DNA of 38,810 nucleotides from Peribacillus kribbensis DSM 17871 (GTDB lineage: Bacteria; Bacillota; Bacilli; Bacillales; DSM-1321), in assembly GCF_000430765.1 (NCBI RefSeq), contig NZ_AUMQ01000045.1, forward strand, positions 1 through 38,810. The letters are read 5' to 3'. This document shows, in pieces, positions 15,410 through 24,613 of this stretch; positions within the stretch are counted from its first letter, which is position 1, and the number at the start of each line of letters is the position of its first letter. The notes below the pieces were generated by a model. It was not told the DNA's origin and did no database searches. It saw nothing but the letters and a program-made list of their open reading frames with translations. Made by a program: the position numbers and the translations under genes.

Positions 15410-16222
15410 ATGGCCCGTATATCTAAAATAACGGCTCAAAAGAAAAGAACCGACCGTTTTAATATTTATGTTGATAAAGGTAATGGAGCTGAGTATGCAT
15501 TCAGCGTGGATGAAGATGTCCTTATTAAGTTTGACTTGAAAAAAGGCAAGGAAATCAATGAATTCGACTTTGTGGAGATCGGCTTTAATGATGATATCCA
15601 AAAAGCGCTCAACTCTGCCCTTCATTATTTATCCAGCAGGATCCGGACGGAAACAGAAATCAGGAACTTTCTGAAGAAAAAAGAATATGGGGAATCCATT
15701 ATTCAGGAAGTCATTCATAAATTATATAGCTATGATTACTTGGATGATGGGGAATTTGCCAAAGCGTATGTGCGTACCCAGATGAACTCCAGCTTGAAGG
15801 GAAGAGGGGTGATTTATCGGGAGCTGAAGGAGAAAGGGGTACCTGAGGAGGCAATCCAGACCGGGCTTTTGGAATATCCCGTTGACAAGGAGCTTGAAAA
15901 TGCAGCTAAGATTGCCGAAAAAACGCTGAAACAGGCAAAGTCCTCCTCCCAAAGGGAAGCCGTCCAAAAAACGGAGGCCTCCCTGATGAGAAAAGGGTTC
16001 TCTAGAGAAATCATCCAGGAAGTTATAAAAGAGGCGGATATAGAGAAGGAAGAAGACGCTGAATGGGAAGCGATCGTCATCCAAGGCATGAAGGCCCACC
16101 GGAGGTGCCAAAAATACACCGGATACGAATATACACAGAAAATGAAACAAACCTTATTCCGGAAAGGCTTCCCGACGGATATGATTGAGAGATTCCTGGA
16201 AGAGCTGGGAAATGGGGGCTGA
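15410..16222 (+). CDS. recX: Recombination regulator RecX
   Basis: A 270-residue helical-repeat protein that binds RecA filaments and modulates recombination. Three-helix repeats occur at about 60-110 (SRIRTETEIRNFLKKKE), 110-160 (DDGEFAKAYVRTQMN) and later (RMKQTLFRKGFPTDMIERFLEEL at the end), longer than E. coli RecX, as usual for Firmicutes. I chose the ATG at 15410, which has GGGGGTGA six bases upstream, over the GTG at 15380 that has none. The last codons lie inside a palindromic repeat (16207-16233), which supplies residues ...GNGG and the stop; this may be a recent extension. Confidence 0.92.
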   Translation: MARISKITAQKKRTDRFNIYVDKGNGAEYAFSVDEDVLIKFDLKKGKEINEFDFVEIGFNDDIQKALNSALHYLSSRIRTETEIRNFLKKKEYGESIIQEVIHKLYSYDYLDDGEFAKAYVRTQMNSSLKGRGVIYRELKEKGVPEEAIQTGLLEYPVDKELENAAKIAEKTLKQAKSSSQREAVQKTEASLMRKGFSREIIQEVIKEADIEKEEDAEWEAIVIQGMKAHRRCQKYTGYEYTQKMKQTLFRKGFPTDMIERFLEELGNGG

Positions 16223-16286
16223 CCCCATTTCCCGGTACGGTGTATCCATAAAAATAACAAGGGAAATAGGGACTCTCCCCATTTCC
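16207..16286. repeat. Palindromic GGGAAATGGGG repeat pair at the recX stop
   Basis: 16207-16233 is a perfect 11-bp hairpin, GGGAAATGGGG-GCTGA-CCCCATTTCCC; it contains the recX stop codon. A decayed copy lies at 16261-16286. A third copy is at 24495-24520. Confidence 0.85.
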
Positions 16287-16304
16287 GAAAAAGAGGGATT
16301 TATG

Positions 16305-16625
16305 ATGAGCGAGAAGCGGTATAGTGATTTGTCGGTATCTGAGCTGCAGCAGGAGATTGCGGTACTGACCGATAAGGCGAGGAAGGCTGAGAGGCTTGGG
16401 ATGGTGAATGAGTATGCTGTGCTTGAGCGGAAGGCAACGATGGCAAAGGCGTATCTTTTAAATCCTGCTGATTTTAAGGCTGGTGGGCTTTATGAGATTG
16501 AAGGGGCTCCCGGCGAGTATTTCAAGGTTCAATATTTAAATGGGGTTTTTGCCTGGGGCTTTCGTCTAAATGGCAATAAGGAAGAAGAAGCGCTTCCGAT
16601 TTCCTTGTTGAAGGAGATTAAATAG
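16305..16625 (+). CDS. yfhH: YfhH family protein (DUF1811)
   Basis: A 106-residue protein matching YfhH throughout: N-terminal helices (SDLSVSELQQEIAVLTDKARKAERLGMVNEYAVLERKATMAKAYLLNP) and a C-terminal SH3-like beta part (YEIEGAPGEYFKVQYLNGVFAWGFRL...ALPISLLKEIK). Function unknown. GAGGGA gives good spacing (7 bases) to the second of two adjacent ATG codons (16302 and 16305), so I start at 16305. The frame is open upstream only because of the repeat at 16207-16286, which should not be translated. Confidence 0.88.
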   Translation: MSEKRYSDLSVSELQQEIAVLTDKARKAERLGMVNEYAVLERKATMAKAYLLNPADFKAGGLYEIEGAPGEYFKVQYLNGVFAWGFRLNGNKEEEALPISLLKEIK

Positions 16626-16647
16626 GTTAAATTCTTGGAGTATAAAA

Positions 16648-16670
16648 ACACCGGCTTATACAGCCGGCGT
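16648..16670 (-). terminator. Terminator of the small minus-strand genes
   Basis: ACACCGGC with GCCGGCGT (one G-T) and, read on the minus strand, TTTTTAT after the stem. Confidence 0.75.
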
Positions 16671-16678
16671 ATGTTATG

Positions 16679-16825
16679 TTAATCATCATTTTTATCATTA
16701 AAGGATAAAGCAGAGTCCATTTCAGGCAGCCGTGAAGGGCTCTCTGGAATAAAGCCCTTCGCTTTTGCATGGCGGGGGCCGTGTCTATGCTTCGGAACAG
16801 CGGGACGATAGGACATGCTTTTCAT
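16679..16825 (-). CDS. Uncharacterised 48-residue protein between yfhH and sspK
   Basis: Reads MKSMSYRPAVPKHRHGPRHA... and ends ...FNDKNDD. It is rich in His, Arg, Pro and Lys in the first half and acidic at the end. GGAGTG precedes the ATG by seven bases, and a terminator follows the stop directly. I do not recognise the family. Its place next to sspK and its small basic character suggest a spore-associated product, but that is a guess. The gap of 29 bases to sspK allows co-transcription. Confidence 0.6.
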   Translation of the reverse strand: MKSMSYRPAVPKHRHGPRHAKAKGFIPESPSRLPEMDSALSFNDKNDD

Positions 16826-16854
16826 AAAATCACTCCGTCAAAGATAATAGCTAA

Positions 16855-17007
16855 TTAACGCTCTCTAAGAGAGGAAGCCTTCATGCGTTCCTGAGGATGT
16901 GTATTGATGGTACCGTCCGCCCGCTTGGAAGCAAACTCTGCCTTAGCGCGCGGTCCGGCATCCGTGCCGTTGGGCTGTCCAGGGAAAATTCGATCTTTGT
17001 TGGTCAT
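16855..17007 (-). CDS. sspK: Small acid-soluble spore protein K
   Basis: A 50-residue protein reading [20 protein letters not shown]..., with ...[18 protein letters not shown] near the end. The [18 protein letters not shown] block is typical of SspK, a minor spore SASP expressed in the forespore. Ribosome site AAGGAGG lies about six bases before ATG. Position beside yfhH and yfhJ agrees with B. subtilis. Confidence 0.88.
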   Translation of the reverse strand: MTNKDRIFPGQPNGTDAGPRAKAEFASKRADGTINTHPQERMKASSLRER

Positions 17008-17106
17008 CTGAATTCCTCCTTGATTTGGCGTTAAGCCTACCCTTAGTATCGGTCAATTTAGAGGTTCTATGTTTTATAAATAAAGGAACTGGAGGCGAAA
17101 TGAAGA

Positions 17107-17373
17107 ATGCATAGTTATATTGAAGTGCTCACGAATCTGCTGTTAAGCAAAAACGAGGAATTGTCACATGCAAAAGCCAAAACATGGGTCGAGCTTCTCT
17201 GGGAGGACTTTGAAGCTACCTACGCGAAAGCCGGACACGAATACCGCGGCCCGGAAATGACGGAAAAATATGTACGTCAATTGATTGAGACATATGGAGC
17301 AGACATTCACCGTTTTTTAGCCGGCAATTCAAAGTACAAGCATTTATTTGAGGAAAATGAGCCCAAGCATTAA
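17107..17373 (+). CDS. yfhJ: YfhJ family protein
   Basis: An 88-residue soluble helical protein with the YfhJ core TWVELLWEDFEATYAKAGHEY (residues 26-46) and EMTEKYVRQLIETYG. Function unknown; it resembles WVELL-type proteins of the Bacillaceae. The ATG at 17107 gives the family start, yet GGAGG (17091-17095) is 11 bases away and fits better an out-of-frame ATG at 17100, which opens a four-codon ORF (MKNA) that overlaps the yfhJ start. Divergent from sspK. Confidence 0.85.
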   Translation: MHSYIEVLTNLLLSKNEELSHAKAKTWVELLWEDFEATYAKAGHEYRGPEMTEKYVRQLIETYGADIHRFLAGNSKYKHLFEENEPKH

Positions 17374-17377
17374 AAAA

Positions 17378-17433
17378 GAAGCTGTCTCGGCAATCAAGGG
17401 GTACAAAACCTCTTAAAGAGACAGCTTCTTTTT
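17378..17433. terminator. Bidirectional terminator between yfhJ and yfhP
   Basis: GAAGCTGTCTC (17378-17388) pairs with GAGACAGCTTC (17418-17428), loop of 29, with A-rich and T-rich flanks on the two sides. Confidence 0.85.
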
Positions 17434-17434
17434 A

Positions 17435-18415
17435 TTATCCCGGCACAATCTGCAGCTTTTTCCTCAGTTTTTCTTCACTGAATATCCAGCCAGTATACGA
17501 ATTGACAATATTCAGCTCCTTATCGAGATGTACGACAGCCACAAAGGGATAATAGCCATTGGTCCTGTATCGCAGATCGATGAACCGGACCTCGGACAGC
17601 TCTTCCCCTTCTGTAATCTCAAACCGGTATATAGGAGAAAATGAAAGAAACGCTGATAAATTCTTATCATGCTTTGCCGCTTCAAGAAGGCTGCTGTGCG
17701 GAAGAGGAACCCTGTCGAATGTATCCAAAATGGTCACTTCCCTGTCGCAGGAGCGGGCGACATAATACTTCGTATCGGTCAGTGCGGCGATCCTCCATCT
17801 GTGAAACCTCATGGTAGGGGAAATAATTACCTTTTTTGCGTCTGGTATAAGTTTCAAAATAGAGTTTTTGACCCGCCGCTGCTCAATAAATCTAAACACA
17901 TAATAGACAGCGATGACCATGTACATCGTGAAAAAAATGATCCCCGGATGAAGCCCGAATCCCCAAAGTATAATCCCTGCAACATGGGCACCGAATATAA
18001 AAGGATCAAAGGTGTTGATGATACCAAGAGCCACCCACTTGGACGAAATAGGACGGATTGCCTGGGTTCCATAGGCATTAAAAATATCAACAAACACATG
18101 GAACATCACAGCAAAAAAAGTCCAAAGCCATAAATGCAAAAAATTCACCTCTGGGAAAACAACGCCCAGTGTACCTGATATAAGCAGCGGCCAAAACATG
18201 ACAGCGGGAATGGAGTGGGTGATTCCTCTGTGATTCCTGATATAAACCGCATTGTTCTTAAGTTTTAGAACCGTATCCAAATCAGGAGCCTGCTGGCCAA
18301 GTACAGCACCGATCAAGACAGCTTGAGCAGCAAGGGTATGCTCACCGATGGCCGGGTCCAAAGTTGCCAGACCCCCGATGGCTATGCCCATAACAAAATG
18401 AGTTCCGGTATCCAA
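17435..18415 (-). CDS. yfhP: Membrane-bound metal-dependent hydrolase, YfhP/DUF457
   Basis: A 326-residue membrane protein. The first part carries His/Asp residues of the LexA-binding/DUF457 family: MDTGTHFVMG (D2, H6), APDLDTV (near 44-50) and NHRGITHSIPAV (near 62-72). Membrane segments lie at about 72-105, 110-130 and 155-185; the rest is soluble. The family is predicted to hydrolyse a lipid-linked or phosphoester substrate; the true substrate is unknown. In B. subtilis YfhP is reported as a regulator linked to yfhQ. Starts at TTG with AGGAGG eight bases upstream. Confidence 0.87.
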   Translation of the reverse strand: MDTGTHFVMGIAIGGLATLDPAIGEHTLAAQAVLIGAVLGQQAPDLDTVLKLKNNAVYIRNHRGITHSIPAVMFWPLLISGTLGVVFPEVNFLHLWLWTFFAVMFHVFVDIFNAYGTQAIRPISSKWVALGIINTFDPFIFGAHVAGIILWGFGLHPGIIFFTMYMVIAVYYVFRFIEQRRVKNSILKLIPDAKKVIISPTMRFHRWRIAALTDTKYYVARSCDREVTILDTFDRVPLPHSSLLEAAKHDKNLSAFLSFSPIYRFEITEGEELSEVRFIDLRYRTNGYYPFVAVVHLDKELNIVNSYTGWIFSEEKLRKKLQIVPG

Positions 18416-18720
18416 AAGGCCAACCTCCTAATTGTTTATAGATATTACCTGAGATGATCAGGCTGGTTCCATCCGCTTTGCCGTAATCCGTACGGGCAGC
18501 TTTTACGGGCTTAAGGCAGACGGAGAAGTATTGTAAAAACATACCCGAGAGCAAGGGTACTTTTGACAGTTCCTAGTTTTATTACTAATATGGTGCATAT
18601 TAATAATTCCTTTTATCCAGCAGGCATATTAAAATGTAAGTGGCCCCAGGCCTTTAGTAGTTTCTTTTTTATTATATTCCCATATCCCCTGTAAAGTTAA
18701 CATCAATGGAGGTCAAATCA
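18416..18720. other. Gap between yfhP and mutY
   Basis: Holds the divergent upstream regions of yfhP (minus) and mutY (plus). AT-rich near 18560-18640 and 18655-18690. No gene, repeat or clear operator seen. Confidence 0.5.
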
Positions 18721-19836
18721 TTGAATAATTCAAACTTGCTGGAAAAGGTGGATGTACCTTTATTCAGACAAGATCTTATAAACTGGTTTACTGAAGAACA
18801 AAGAGAGCTTCCCTGGAGGGAAAATTCCGATCCTTACAGAGTTTGGGTCTCAGAAATCATGCTTCAGCAGACAAGAGTCGATACGGTTATCCCTTACTTT
18901 AACCGATTTTTAGAATGGTTTCCATCCTTGGAAAGCCTTGCTGATGCAGATGAGGAAAAAGTCCTTAAAGCATGGGAGGGACTTGGTTATTATTCCCGGG
19001 TCAGAAACCTGCAGAGTGCCGTTCGAGAGGTTAAGGAGGCATATGGTGGCATTGTACCCGATAGCCTGGAAGAGATATCAAAGCTTAAAGGAGTCGGGCC
19101 CTATACTGCAGGAGCCATCCTTAGCATTGCCTACGGAAAACCGGAACCTGCTGTGGATGGGAATGTCATGAGGGTGCTTTCGAGAATCCTCCTTATTGAC
19201 GAGGATATTGCGAAGCCCAGGACGAGAAAAATATTTGAAGAGGCGGTACGGGTCCTGATTGACCCTGCAAATACCTCTTTTTTCAATCAGGCACTGATGG
19301 AACTGGGAGCACTGATATGCACCCCGGGAACTCCTTCATGCCTTCTTTGCCCGGTAAGGGAGCATTGTTCAGCCTTTGCCGAAGGGATGCAGACTGAGCT
19401 CCCTGTAAAAAGCAGCAAAAAAAAGTCCAGAGATGTAAAGATTACTGCTGCCGTCATAACGAACAGCGCAGGGGAAATCCTTATCAGAAAACGGCCGTCC
19501 CAGGGACTGCTAGCCAACCTATGGGAATTTCCAAGCTATGAGGATCAATCAGCCCTCTTAACCAGACGGGAAACCTTTAAAATGCATTTCCAGGAGGAAT
19601 GTAAGGAGGAATTGCATTTGAACGGGCATCTTATAGCCCTTGACCATGTTTTTTCCCATTTAGTCTGGAAAATGGAAGTATTCACTGGACAAATCGATGA
19701 TTTAGGGGAAAATATAACAGATGGTTTAAAACCATATAAATGGGTGAACAAAGATCAAATTGAAGAATACGCCTTTCCAGTATCACACCAGAAAATCTGG
19801 AAGGCTTATGTGGATATGATTGAAGCATCGGCCTAA
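18721..19836 (+). CDS. mutY: A/G-specific adenine DNA glycosylase MutY
   Basis: A 371-residue base-excision repair enzyme that removes adenine opposite 8-oxoguanine. The helix-hairpin-helix region is at [14 protein letters not shown] (about 122-135) with catalytic D146 in [14 protein letters not shown]45 in [12 protein letters not shown] is the second catalytic acid. The 4Fe-4S cluster cysteines C200-x6-C207-x2-C210-x5-C216 are intact. The C-terminal NUDIX-like domain that reads 8-oxoG follows (240-360). I prefer the TTG at 18721: GGAGGT lies seven bases upstream, while the ATG at 18706 includes that ribosome site in its coding sequence. Confidence 0.94.
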   Translation: MNNSNLLEKVDVPLFRQDLINWFTEEQRELPWRENSDPYRVWVSEIMLQQTRVDTVIPYFNRFLEWFPSLESLADADEEKVLKAWEGLGYYSRVRNLQSAVREVKEAYGGIVPDSLEEISKLKGVGPYTAGAILSIAYGKPEPAVDGNVMRVLSRILLIDEDIAKPRTRKIFEEAVRVLIDPANTSFFNQALMELGALICTPGTPSCLLCPVREHCSAFAEGMQTELPVKSSKKKSRDVKITAAVITNSAGEILIRKRPSQGLLANLWEFPSYEDQSALLTRRETFKMHFQEECKEELHLNGHLIALDHVFSHLVWKMEVFTGQIDDLGENITDGLKPYKWVNKDQIEEYAFPVSHQKIWKAYVDMIEASA

Positions 19837-19844
19837 TGGCCGAT
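19827..19844. terminator. Small hairpin at the mutY stop
   Basis: ATCGGCC-TAAT-GGCCGAT spans the mutY stop codon, between converging genes. No good T tract, so only a weak bidirectional terminator. Confidence 0.45.
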
Positions 19845-19847
19845 ACT

Positions 19848-20072
19848 TTAATCAATAGCTGGTCTTGTTCCGTGTGTGTAGTCTGCTTCACCGCGGTTCA
19901 AACCTCCGCGGTGTTCAATCTCTTCTACGATTTCCCTGTGAATGGTCTGGCCTTCAGCATTCAGGTAAGGAACGACCTGTCTGAGTGTCTGATGGAAATA
20001 AGCTAATTCGCTGTCCTGCCATTCTGTTTTAGGGATCATGGAAAGCTCGGTCATATCGCGGCCAACGTACAT
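19848..20072 (-). CDS. yfhS: YfhS family protein
   Basis: A 74-residue protein, MYVGRDMTELSMIPKTEWQD..., ending GTRPAID. Same length as B. subtilis YfhS and same place between mutY and fabL. GGAGGAAG is just before ATG, whereas the longer frame start contains it. Reported in B. subtilis as a germination/sporulation-linked gene; molecular role unknown. Confidence 0.85.
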   Translation of the reverse strand: MYVGRDMTELSMIPKTEWQDSELAYFHQTLRQVVPYLNAEGQTIHREIVEEIEHRGGLNRGEADYTHGTRPAID

Positions 20073-20098
20073 ATTTTCTTCCTCCTTAAATAGCATAA

Positions 20099-20908
<810 letters not shown>

Positions 20909-20985
20909 TTGGTAAAACTTTCTCAGGAAATTTCGGATAACTTCACGCATCTTGGTTACATTAAGAGCGTGGAGGTGAAAAAACA

Positions 20986-21372
20986 ATGGCAAACAACTTT
21001 GGAAAATCCCAAGCAAACACTAACGCTCAGCAAGTAAGACAACAAAACCAACAGGCTTCTCAAGGTATGGGAGCTCAAGGTATGGGAGCTGCTTCTCAAG
21101 GCCAATTTGGCACTGAGTTCGCTTCTGAGAGACAAACAAATGTAGCTGAAGTGAGAAGACAAAACCAACAAGCTTCTCAAGGCATGAGCTCTTCAGCTTC
21201 TCAAGGTATGAGCTCTTCAGCTTCTCAAGCTATGGGAGCATCTGCTTCCCAAGGCCAATTCGGCACTGAGTTTTCTACTGAACGCCAGACTGACGTTCAG
21301 CAAGTAAGACAGCAAAATGCTCAAGCTAATGCTCAAAAAGCTCAAAGAGTAAACAATCAACAACAACAATAA
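20986..21372 (+). CDS. sspE: Gamma-type small acid-soluble spore protein
   Basis: A 128-residue Gln/Ala/Ser-rich protein with no Cys, Trp or long hydrophobic segment. Two clear repeats, each QGQFGTEF(A/S)(S/T)ERQT followed by a QVRQQN/EVRRQN block, at about 43-65 and 86-110. This is the gamma-type SASP, an amino acid store used at germination; unlike alpha/beta types it does not bind DNA. GGAGGTG lies eight bases before ATG. A region of short tandem repeats (SSASQGM, 64-85) lies between the two main repeats, likely slippage-prone. Confidence 0.93.
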   Translation: MANNFGKSQANTNAQQVRQQNQQASQGMGAQGMGAASQGQFGTEFASERQTNVAEVRRQNQQASQGMSSSASQGMSSSASQAMGASASQGQFGTEFSTERQTDVQQVRQQNAQANAQKAQRVNNQQQQ

Positions 21373-21380
21373 TGATACGA

Positions 21381-21410
21381 GGAGACAGCAGCCGCTGTCT
21401 CCTTTCTTTA
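21381..21410 (+). terminator. Terminator of sspE
   Basis: A perfect 9-bp stem GGAGACAGC/GCTGTCTCC with loop AGCC and a T-rich tail. Confidence 0.92.
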
Positions 21411-21529
21411 TTTTTAATCCCATGTTTCTCCTCGACAAAACTTCCAGTATGTCAACAGAAATAGTCAAAGGTAAAGCCTCCAAAACAGAGAATAAGAAAG
21501 GGTAAGGAAAATAGCAGGGAGGTTTTAAT

Positions 21530-21784
21530 TTGAATGATTTCGACCGGCTTGTTAATGAACAGTTAAAAACTATGGAAAAGCTGCTTTTCCTGCAATCCGA
21601 GATTGAACGATGCCAGGACGTGGAGCAGCAGCTCCGAAGGGTGGAACATGAAGCAGAGCTTGAATCCCTGCAGCACGAAGTACTGCTCATGAAAAAGAGT
21701 CTAAACGACATCCAGCAGATTTTTGAATTCCAAACAGAAGAGGTAATTCGTACCTACCAGGAAGCCCAAATGAACTTAATATAG
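21530..21784 (+). CDS. ygaB: YgaB family protein
   Basis: An 84-residue acidic, coiled-coil protein (hydrophobic heptads in KTMEKLLFLQSEIERCQDVEQQL and VLLMKKSLNDIQQIFEFQ). Matches B. subtilis YgaB by place and layout; function unknown. Starts at TTG with AGGGAGG eight bases upstream. Confidence 0.82.
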   Translation: MNDFDRLVNEQLKTMEKLLFLQSEIERCQDVEQQLRRVEHEAELESLQHEVLLMKKSLNDIQQIFEFQTEEVIRTYQEAQMNLI

Positions 21785-21807
21785 GTGAATTCTCACTTTT
21801 TTCTCTT

Positions 21808-21840
21808 GAGTCATTGAATTTCAATGACTCTTTTGTTTTA
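21808..21840 (+). terminator. Terminator of ygaB
   Basis: GAGTCATTGA-ATT-TCAATGACTC, perfect 10-bp stem, followed by TTTTGTTTT. Confidence 0.92.
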
Positions 21841-21999
21841 AAAAAATTTTTTTATCGTTATAATAGTAGAATATACCGAACGAGAGAATATGTATTTAAA
21901 ACGTTAGGGCAGGAGTGTGCAGGATGCGAGAGCGCTGCCTGTCTGAAATCCAATGCTTCAAAATTAGCTGTAAACAATTAGAAAGTTGAGGAGAAGAAA

Positions 22000-22530
22000 A
22001 TGGGGATTCCCGGAGAAGGAGAAAAGATCCAAATACAGAGTTATAAGCATAATGGGAAGATCCATCGTATCTGGGAAGAAACCACTGTCCTAAAAGGCAC
22101 CCAAAGCCTTGTCATTGCGGCAAATGACAGAACAATGGTAACTGAATCAGATGGGAGGACATGGATCACCCGCGAGCCGGCCATTTGTTATTTTCATGCA
22201 AATCTATGGTTCAATATTTTAGGCATGCTGAGGGAAGACGGCGTTTATTACTACTGTAATCTGAGTTCACCTTTTGTTTATGATACCGAAGCTTTAAAAT
22301 ATATAGACTATGACCTCGATATCAAGGTGTATCCTGATATGACCTTCAATATCCTTGATGAGGATGAATACCAGCAGCACAGCAGGGAAATGGGCTATCC
22401 TGAAGTAATCGATAAAATTTTAAGGCGGAATATGGACAACCTTATTTATTGGATCAGGCAGCGTAAAGGCCCGTTTTCTCCGGAATTCATCGACAATTGG
22501 TATGAACGGTATCTGACTTACAGAAAATAA
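22000..22530 (+). CDS. ygaC: DUF402 nucleoside tri-/diphosphate phosphatase (YgaC/Ntdp-like)
   Basis: A 176-residue beta-barrel DUF402 protein. The Staphylococcus homologue Ntdp hydrolyses nucleoside tri- and diphosphates; family residues for divalent metal and phosphate binding are seen in [14 protein letters not shown] (near 83-96), the [21 protein letters not shown] segment (near 103-123, acidic) and the C-terminal helix. Single clear frame; GAGGAG seven bases before ATG. In B. subtilis the gene lies at the same place, before ygaD. The upstream gap (21841-21999) has a GGCAG/CTGCC hairpin candidate at about 21908-21941. Confidence 0.88.
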   Translation: MGIPGEGEKIQIQSYKHNGKIHRIWEETTVLKGTQSLVIAANDRTMVTESDGRTWITREPAICYFHANLWFNILGMLREDGVYYYCNLSSPFVYDTEALKYIDYDLDIKVYPDMTFNILDEDEYQQHSREMGYPEVIDKILRRNMDNLIYWIRQRKGPFSPEFIDNWYERYLTYRK

Positions 22531-22593
22531 ATAAATAAATAAGCCAGAACCATCGAAGCAGCATATGCCCGGGATTAATATGTTTTCTTGATG

Positions 22594-22616
22594 CCTGTTG
22601 ATGACAACAGGTTTTT
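22594..22616 (+). terminator. Terminator of ygaC
   Basis: CCTGTTG-ATGA-CAACAGG, perfect 7-bp stem, followed by TTTTT. Confidence 0.9.
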
Positions 22617-22676
22617 CTAATGAAGTCCTTTAGAAGAAACAGAACCGGGCAATAACATAAAAAGCAGGTGATCACC

Positions 22677-24425
22677 TTGGGCAGTATCCGGCGATATATG
22701 CAGTTTGTCAAACCCTATAAGTGGCAGATTATCTGGACCATCATCATCGGCCTCGTTAAATTTGGCATACCTCTTTTGCTGCCATATCTCATTAAATATG
22801 TAGTCGATGATGTCATTGGTAACGGACATCTATCTACTGCTGAAAAAACGAACCGATTGGCCTGGGCCATGGGCATTATGTTTTTCATTTTCGTAATTGT
22901 ACGTCCGCCAGTCGAGTACTACAGACAGTATTATGCGCAATGGACGGGGAGCAAGATCCTTTTTGATATCAGGAACCGGCTCTTTAACCATGTGCAGCGG
23001 TTAAGCTTTAAGTATTATTCAAATAACCGGGTCGGCGAAATCATTTCTAGGATTATTAACGATGTAGAACAGACAAAGGACTTTGTCATGACAGGCATGA
23101 TGAACCTCTGGCTTGATCTGGCGACAATCGTATTTACCGCAGCGATCATGTTTACACTGAATGTGAAACTGACCTTTGTATCTATTTTGATGATACCTTT
23201 TTACGCTTTCTCCGTTAAATATTTTTTTGGCAGGCTGAGGGGATTGACCAGGAAGCGTTCCCAGGCTCTCGCCGAAGTGCAGAGCTATCTGCATGAAAGA
23301 GTGTCGGGGATGCCCGTCATTAAGAGCTTTGCCATTGAAGATCATGAGCAGGGCAGGTTCAGTAAACAAAATCAAAATTATTTGGATAAAGCTCTTGACC
23401 AGACAAAGTGGAATGCAAAATCCTTTGGAGTAGTCAATACCATTACAGACATCTCTCCGCTGCTTGTGATTGGATATTCCGGTTATTTAGTCATCCAGGG
23501 CAGCCTGACCGTGGGAACGATGGTTGCGTTCATCGCTTATATTGACCGGCTGTATAACCCGCTGAGAAGAATGGTCAACTCCTCTACGAGCCTCACGCAG
23601 GCATTTGCCTCCATGGACCGGGTATTTGAATTCATGGATGTCAAATATGACATTGAAGATACTTCCGATGCGATTGAAGCTAAGAATATAAAGGGGGATA
23701 TAAAATTTGAAAATGTCTCTTTTGCATATAATGAAGATGAACCGCCTGTCCTAAAAAACGTATCCCTTGATGTGAAACGGGGAGAAACCATTGCACTGGT
23801 GGGGATGAGCGGAGGCGGGAAATCCTCCCTTGTGAGCCTTCTGCCCAGATTTTATGATGTGTCTCATGGAAGGATTCTCTTGGATGGAATTGACATCAGA
23901 AATTATAAGGTGAGAAGTCTTCGGGATAAAATTGGAATGGTGCTGCAGGATAATATTTTATTCAGTGAATCTGTGAGAGCCAATATACTAATGGGAAAGC
24001 CAGATTCAACGGATGAAGAAGTCTATCATGCAGCGGCTGCCGCCAATGCCAGAGACTTCATTGAAAACCTTCCAGAAGGATATGAAACTAAGGTGGGGGA
24101 GAGGGGAGTCAAGCTATCTGGCGGTCAGAAGCAAAGGGTAGCCATTGCAAGGGTCTTCCTGAAAAATCCGCCGATCCTTGTGCTTGATGAAGCCACTTCA
24201 GCTCTGGACCTTGAGAGTGAACATCTCATCCAGGAGGCCCTCGAGGAACTGGCCAAGGACAGAACTACCTTTATCGTAGCGCACAGATTATCCACGATTA
24301 CACATGCGGACCGGATCGTACTGATCGAACATGGAGAAATTGCTGAAATCGGCTCCCATGAAGAACTTATGAAAAAGCAGGGAGGCTACTACAGGCTCTT
24401 CCAGGTCCAGCAGCTAGAACATTAA
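22677..24425 (+). CDS. ygaD: ABC transporter, fused membrane and ATPase domains (YgaD)
   Basis: A 582-residue half-transporter of the MsbA/exporter type that would work as a homodimer. Six membrane segments lie in residues 15-320. The ATPase part has Walker [10 protein letters not shown] (about 373), Q-loop QDNILF, signature LSGGQKQR (about 478), Walker [13 protein letters not shown] (about 499) and the switch His in [10 protein letters not shown]. Very close to B. subtilis YgaD, whose substrate is unknown. I choose the TTG at 22677 ([10 protein letters not shown], the family start) with GCAGGTGAT upstream; the GTG at 22668 lies within that ribosome site. Confidence 0.93.
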   Translation: MGSIRRYMQFVKPYKWQIIWTIIIGLVKFGIPLLLPYLIKYVVDDVIGNGHLSTAEKTNRLAWAMGIMFFIFVIVRPPVEYYRQYYAQWTGSKILFDIRNRLFNHVQRLSFKYYSNNRVGEIISRIINDVEQTKDFVMTGMMNLWLDLATIVFTAAIMFTLNVKLTFVSILMIPFYAFSVKYFFGRLRGLTRKRSQALAEVQSYLHERVSGMPVIKSFAIEDHEQGRFSKQNQNYLDKALDQTKWNAKSFGVVNTITDISPLLVIGYSGYLVIQGSLTVGTMVAFIAYIDRLYNPLRRMVNSSTSLTQAFASMDRVFEFMDVKYDIEDTSDAIEAKNIKGDIKFENVSFAYNEDEPPVLKNVSLDVKRGETIALVGMSGGGKSSLVSLLPRFYDVSHGRILLDGIDIRNYKVRSLRDKIGMVLQDNILFSESVRANILMGKPDSTDEEVYHAAAAANARDFIENLPEGYETKVGERGVKLSGGQKQRVAIARVFLKNPPILVLDEATSALDLESEHLIQEALEELAKDRTTFIVAHRLSTITHADRIVLIEHGEIAEIGSHEELMKKQGGYYRLFQVQQLEH

Positions 24426-24465
24426 ATAAATAACAGAGCCCTTATAAAATAGAAATTTTTCTGAA

Positions 24466-24490
24466 GGAAGCGGAGCCCGCTTCCTTTTTC
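24466..24490 (+). terminator. Terminator of ygaD
   Basis: GGAAGCG-GAGCC-CGCTTCC followed by TTTTTC. Confidence 0.9.
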
Positions 24491-24494
24491 TTTT

Positions 24495-24520
24495 GGGAAA
24501 TGGGTCTGTGCCCATTTCCC
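24495..24520. repeat. Palindromic GGGAAATGGG repeat
   Basis: A 10-bp perfect hairpin, GGGAAATGGG-TCTGTG-CCCATTTCCC, with a further ACCATTTCCCC just after it. Same family as 16207-16286. It sits five bases after the ygaD terminator. Confidence 0.85.
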
Positions 24521-24589
24521 ACACCATTTCCCCTGCTGAGCTTAAGGAACAATGCTCTTTTGACTCCTGGTAAATAAGGAACCCATTAA

Positions 24590-24613
24590 AAAAAACCTGC
24601 TGTCCGCAGGTTT
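24590..24613 (-). terminator. Terminator of ygaE
   Basis: AAACCTGC-TGTCC-GCAGGTTT overlaps the ygaE stop; on the minus strand it is followed by a run of T (complement of the A run at 24588-24595). Confidence 0.88.

Noticed and set aside
16185-16304. N-terminal extension of YfhH through the repeat
   Set aside because: The repeat gives an open frame by chance; the ribosome site and family start are at 16302/16305.
21885-21999. Purine riboswitch upstream of ygaC
   Set aside because: A GGCAG/CTGCC stem is present but none of the conserved purine-box bases can be aligned.
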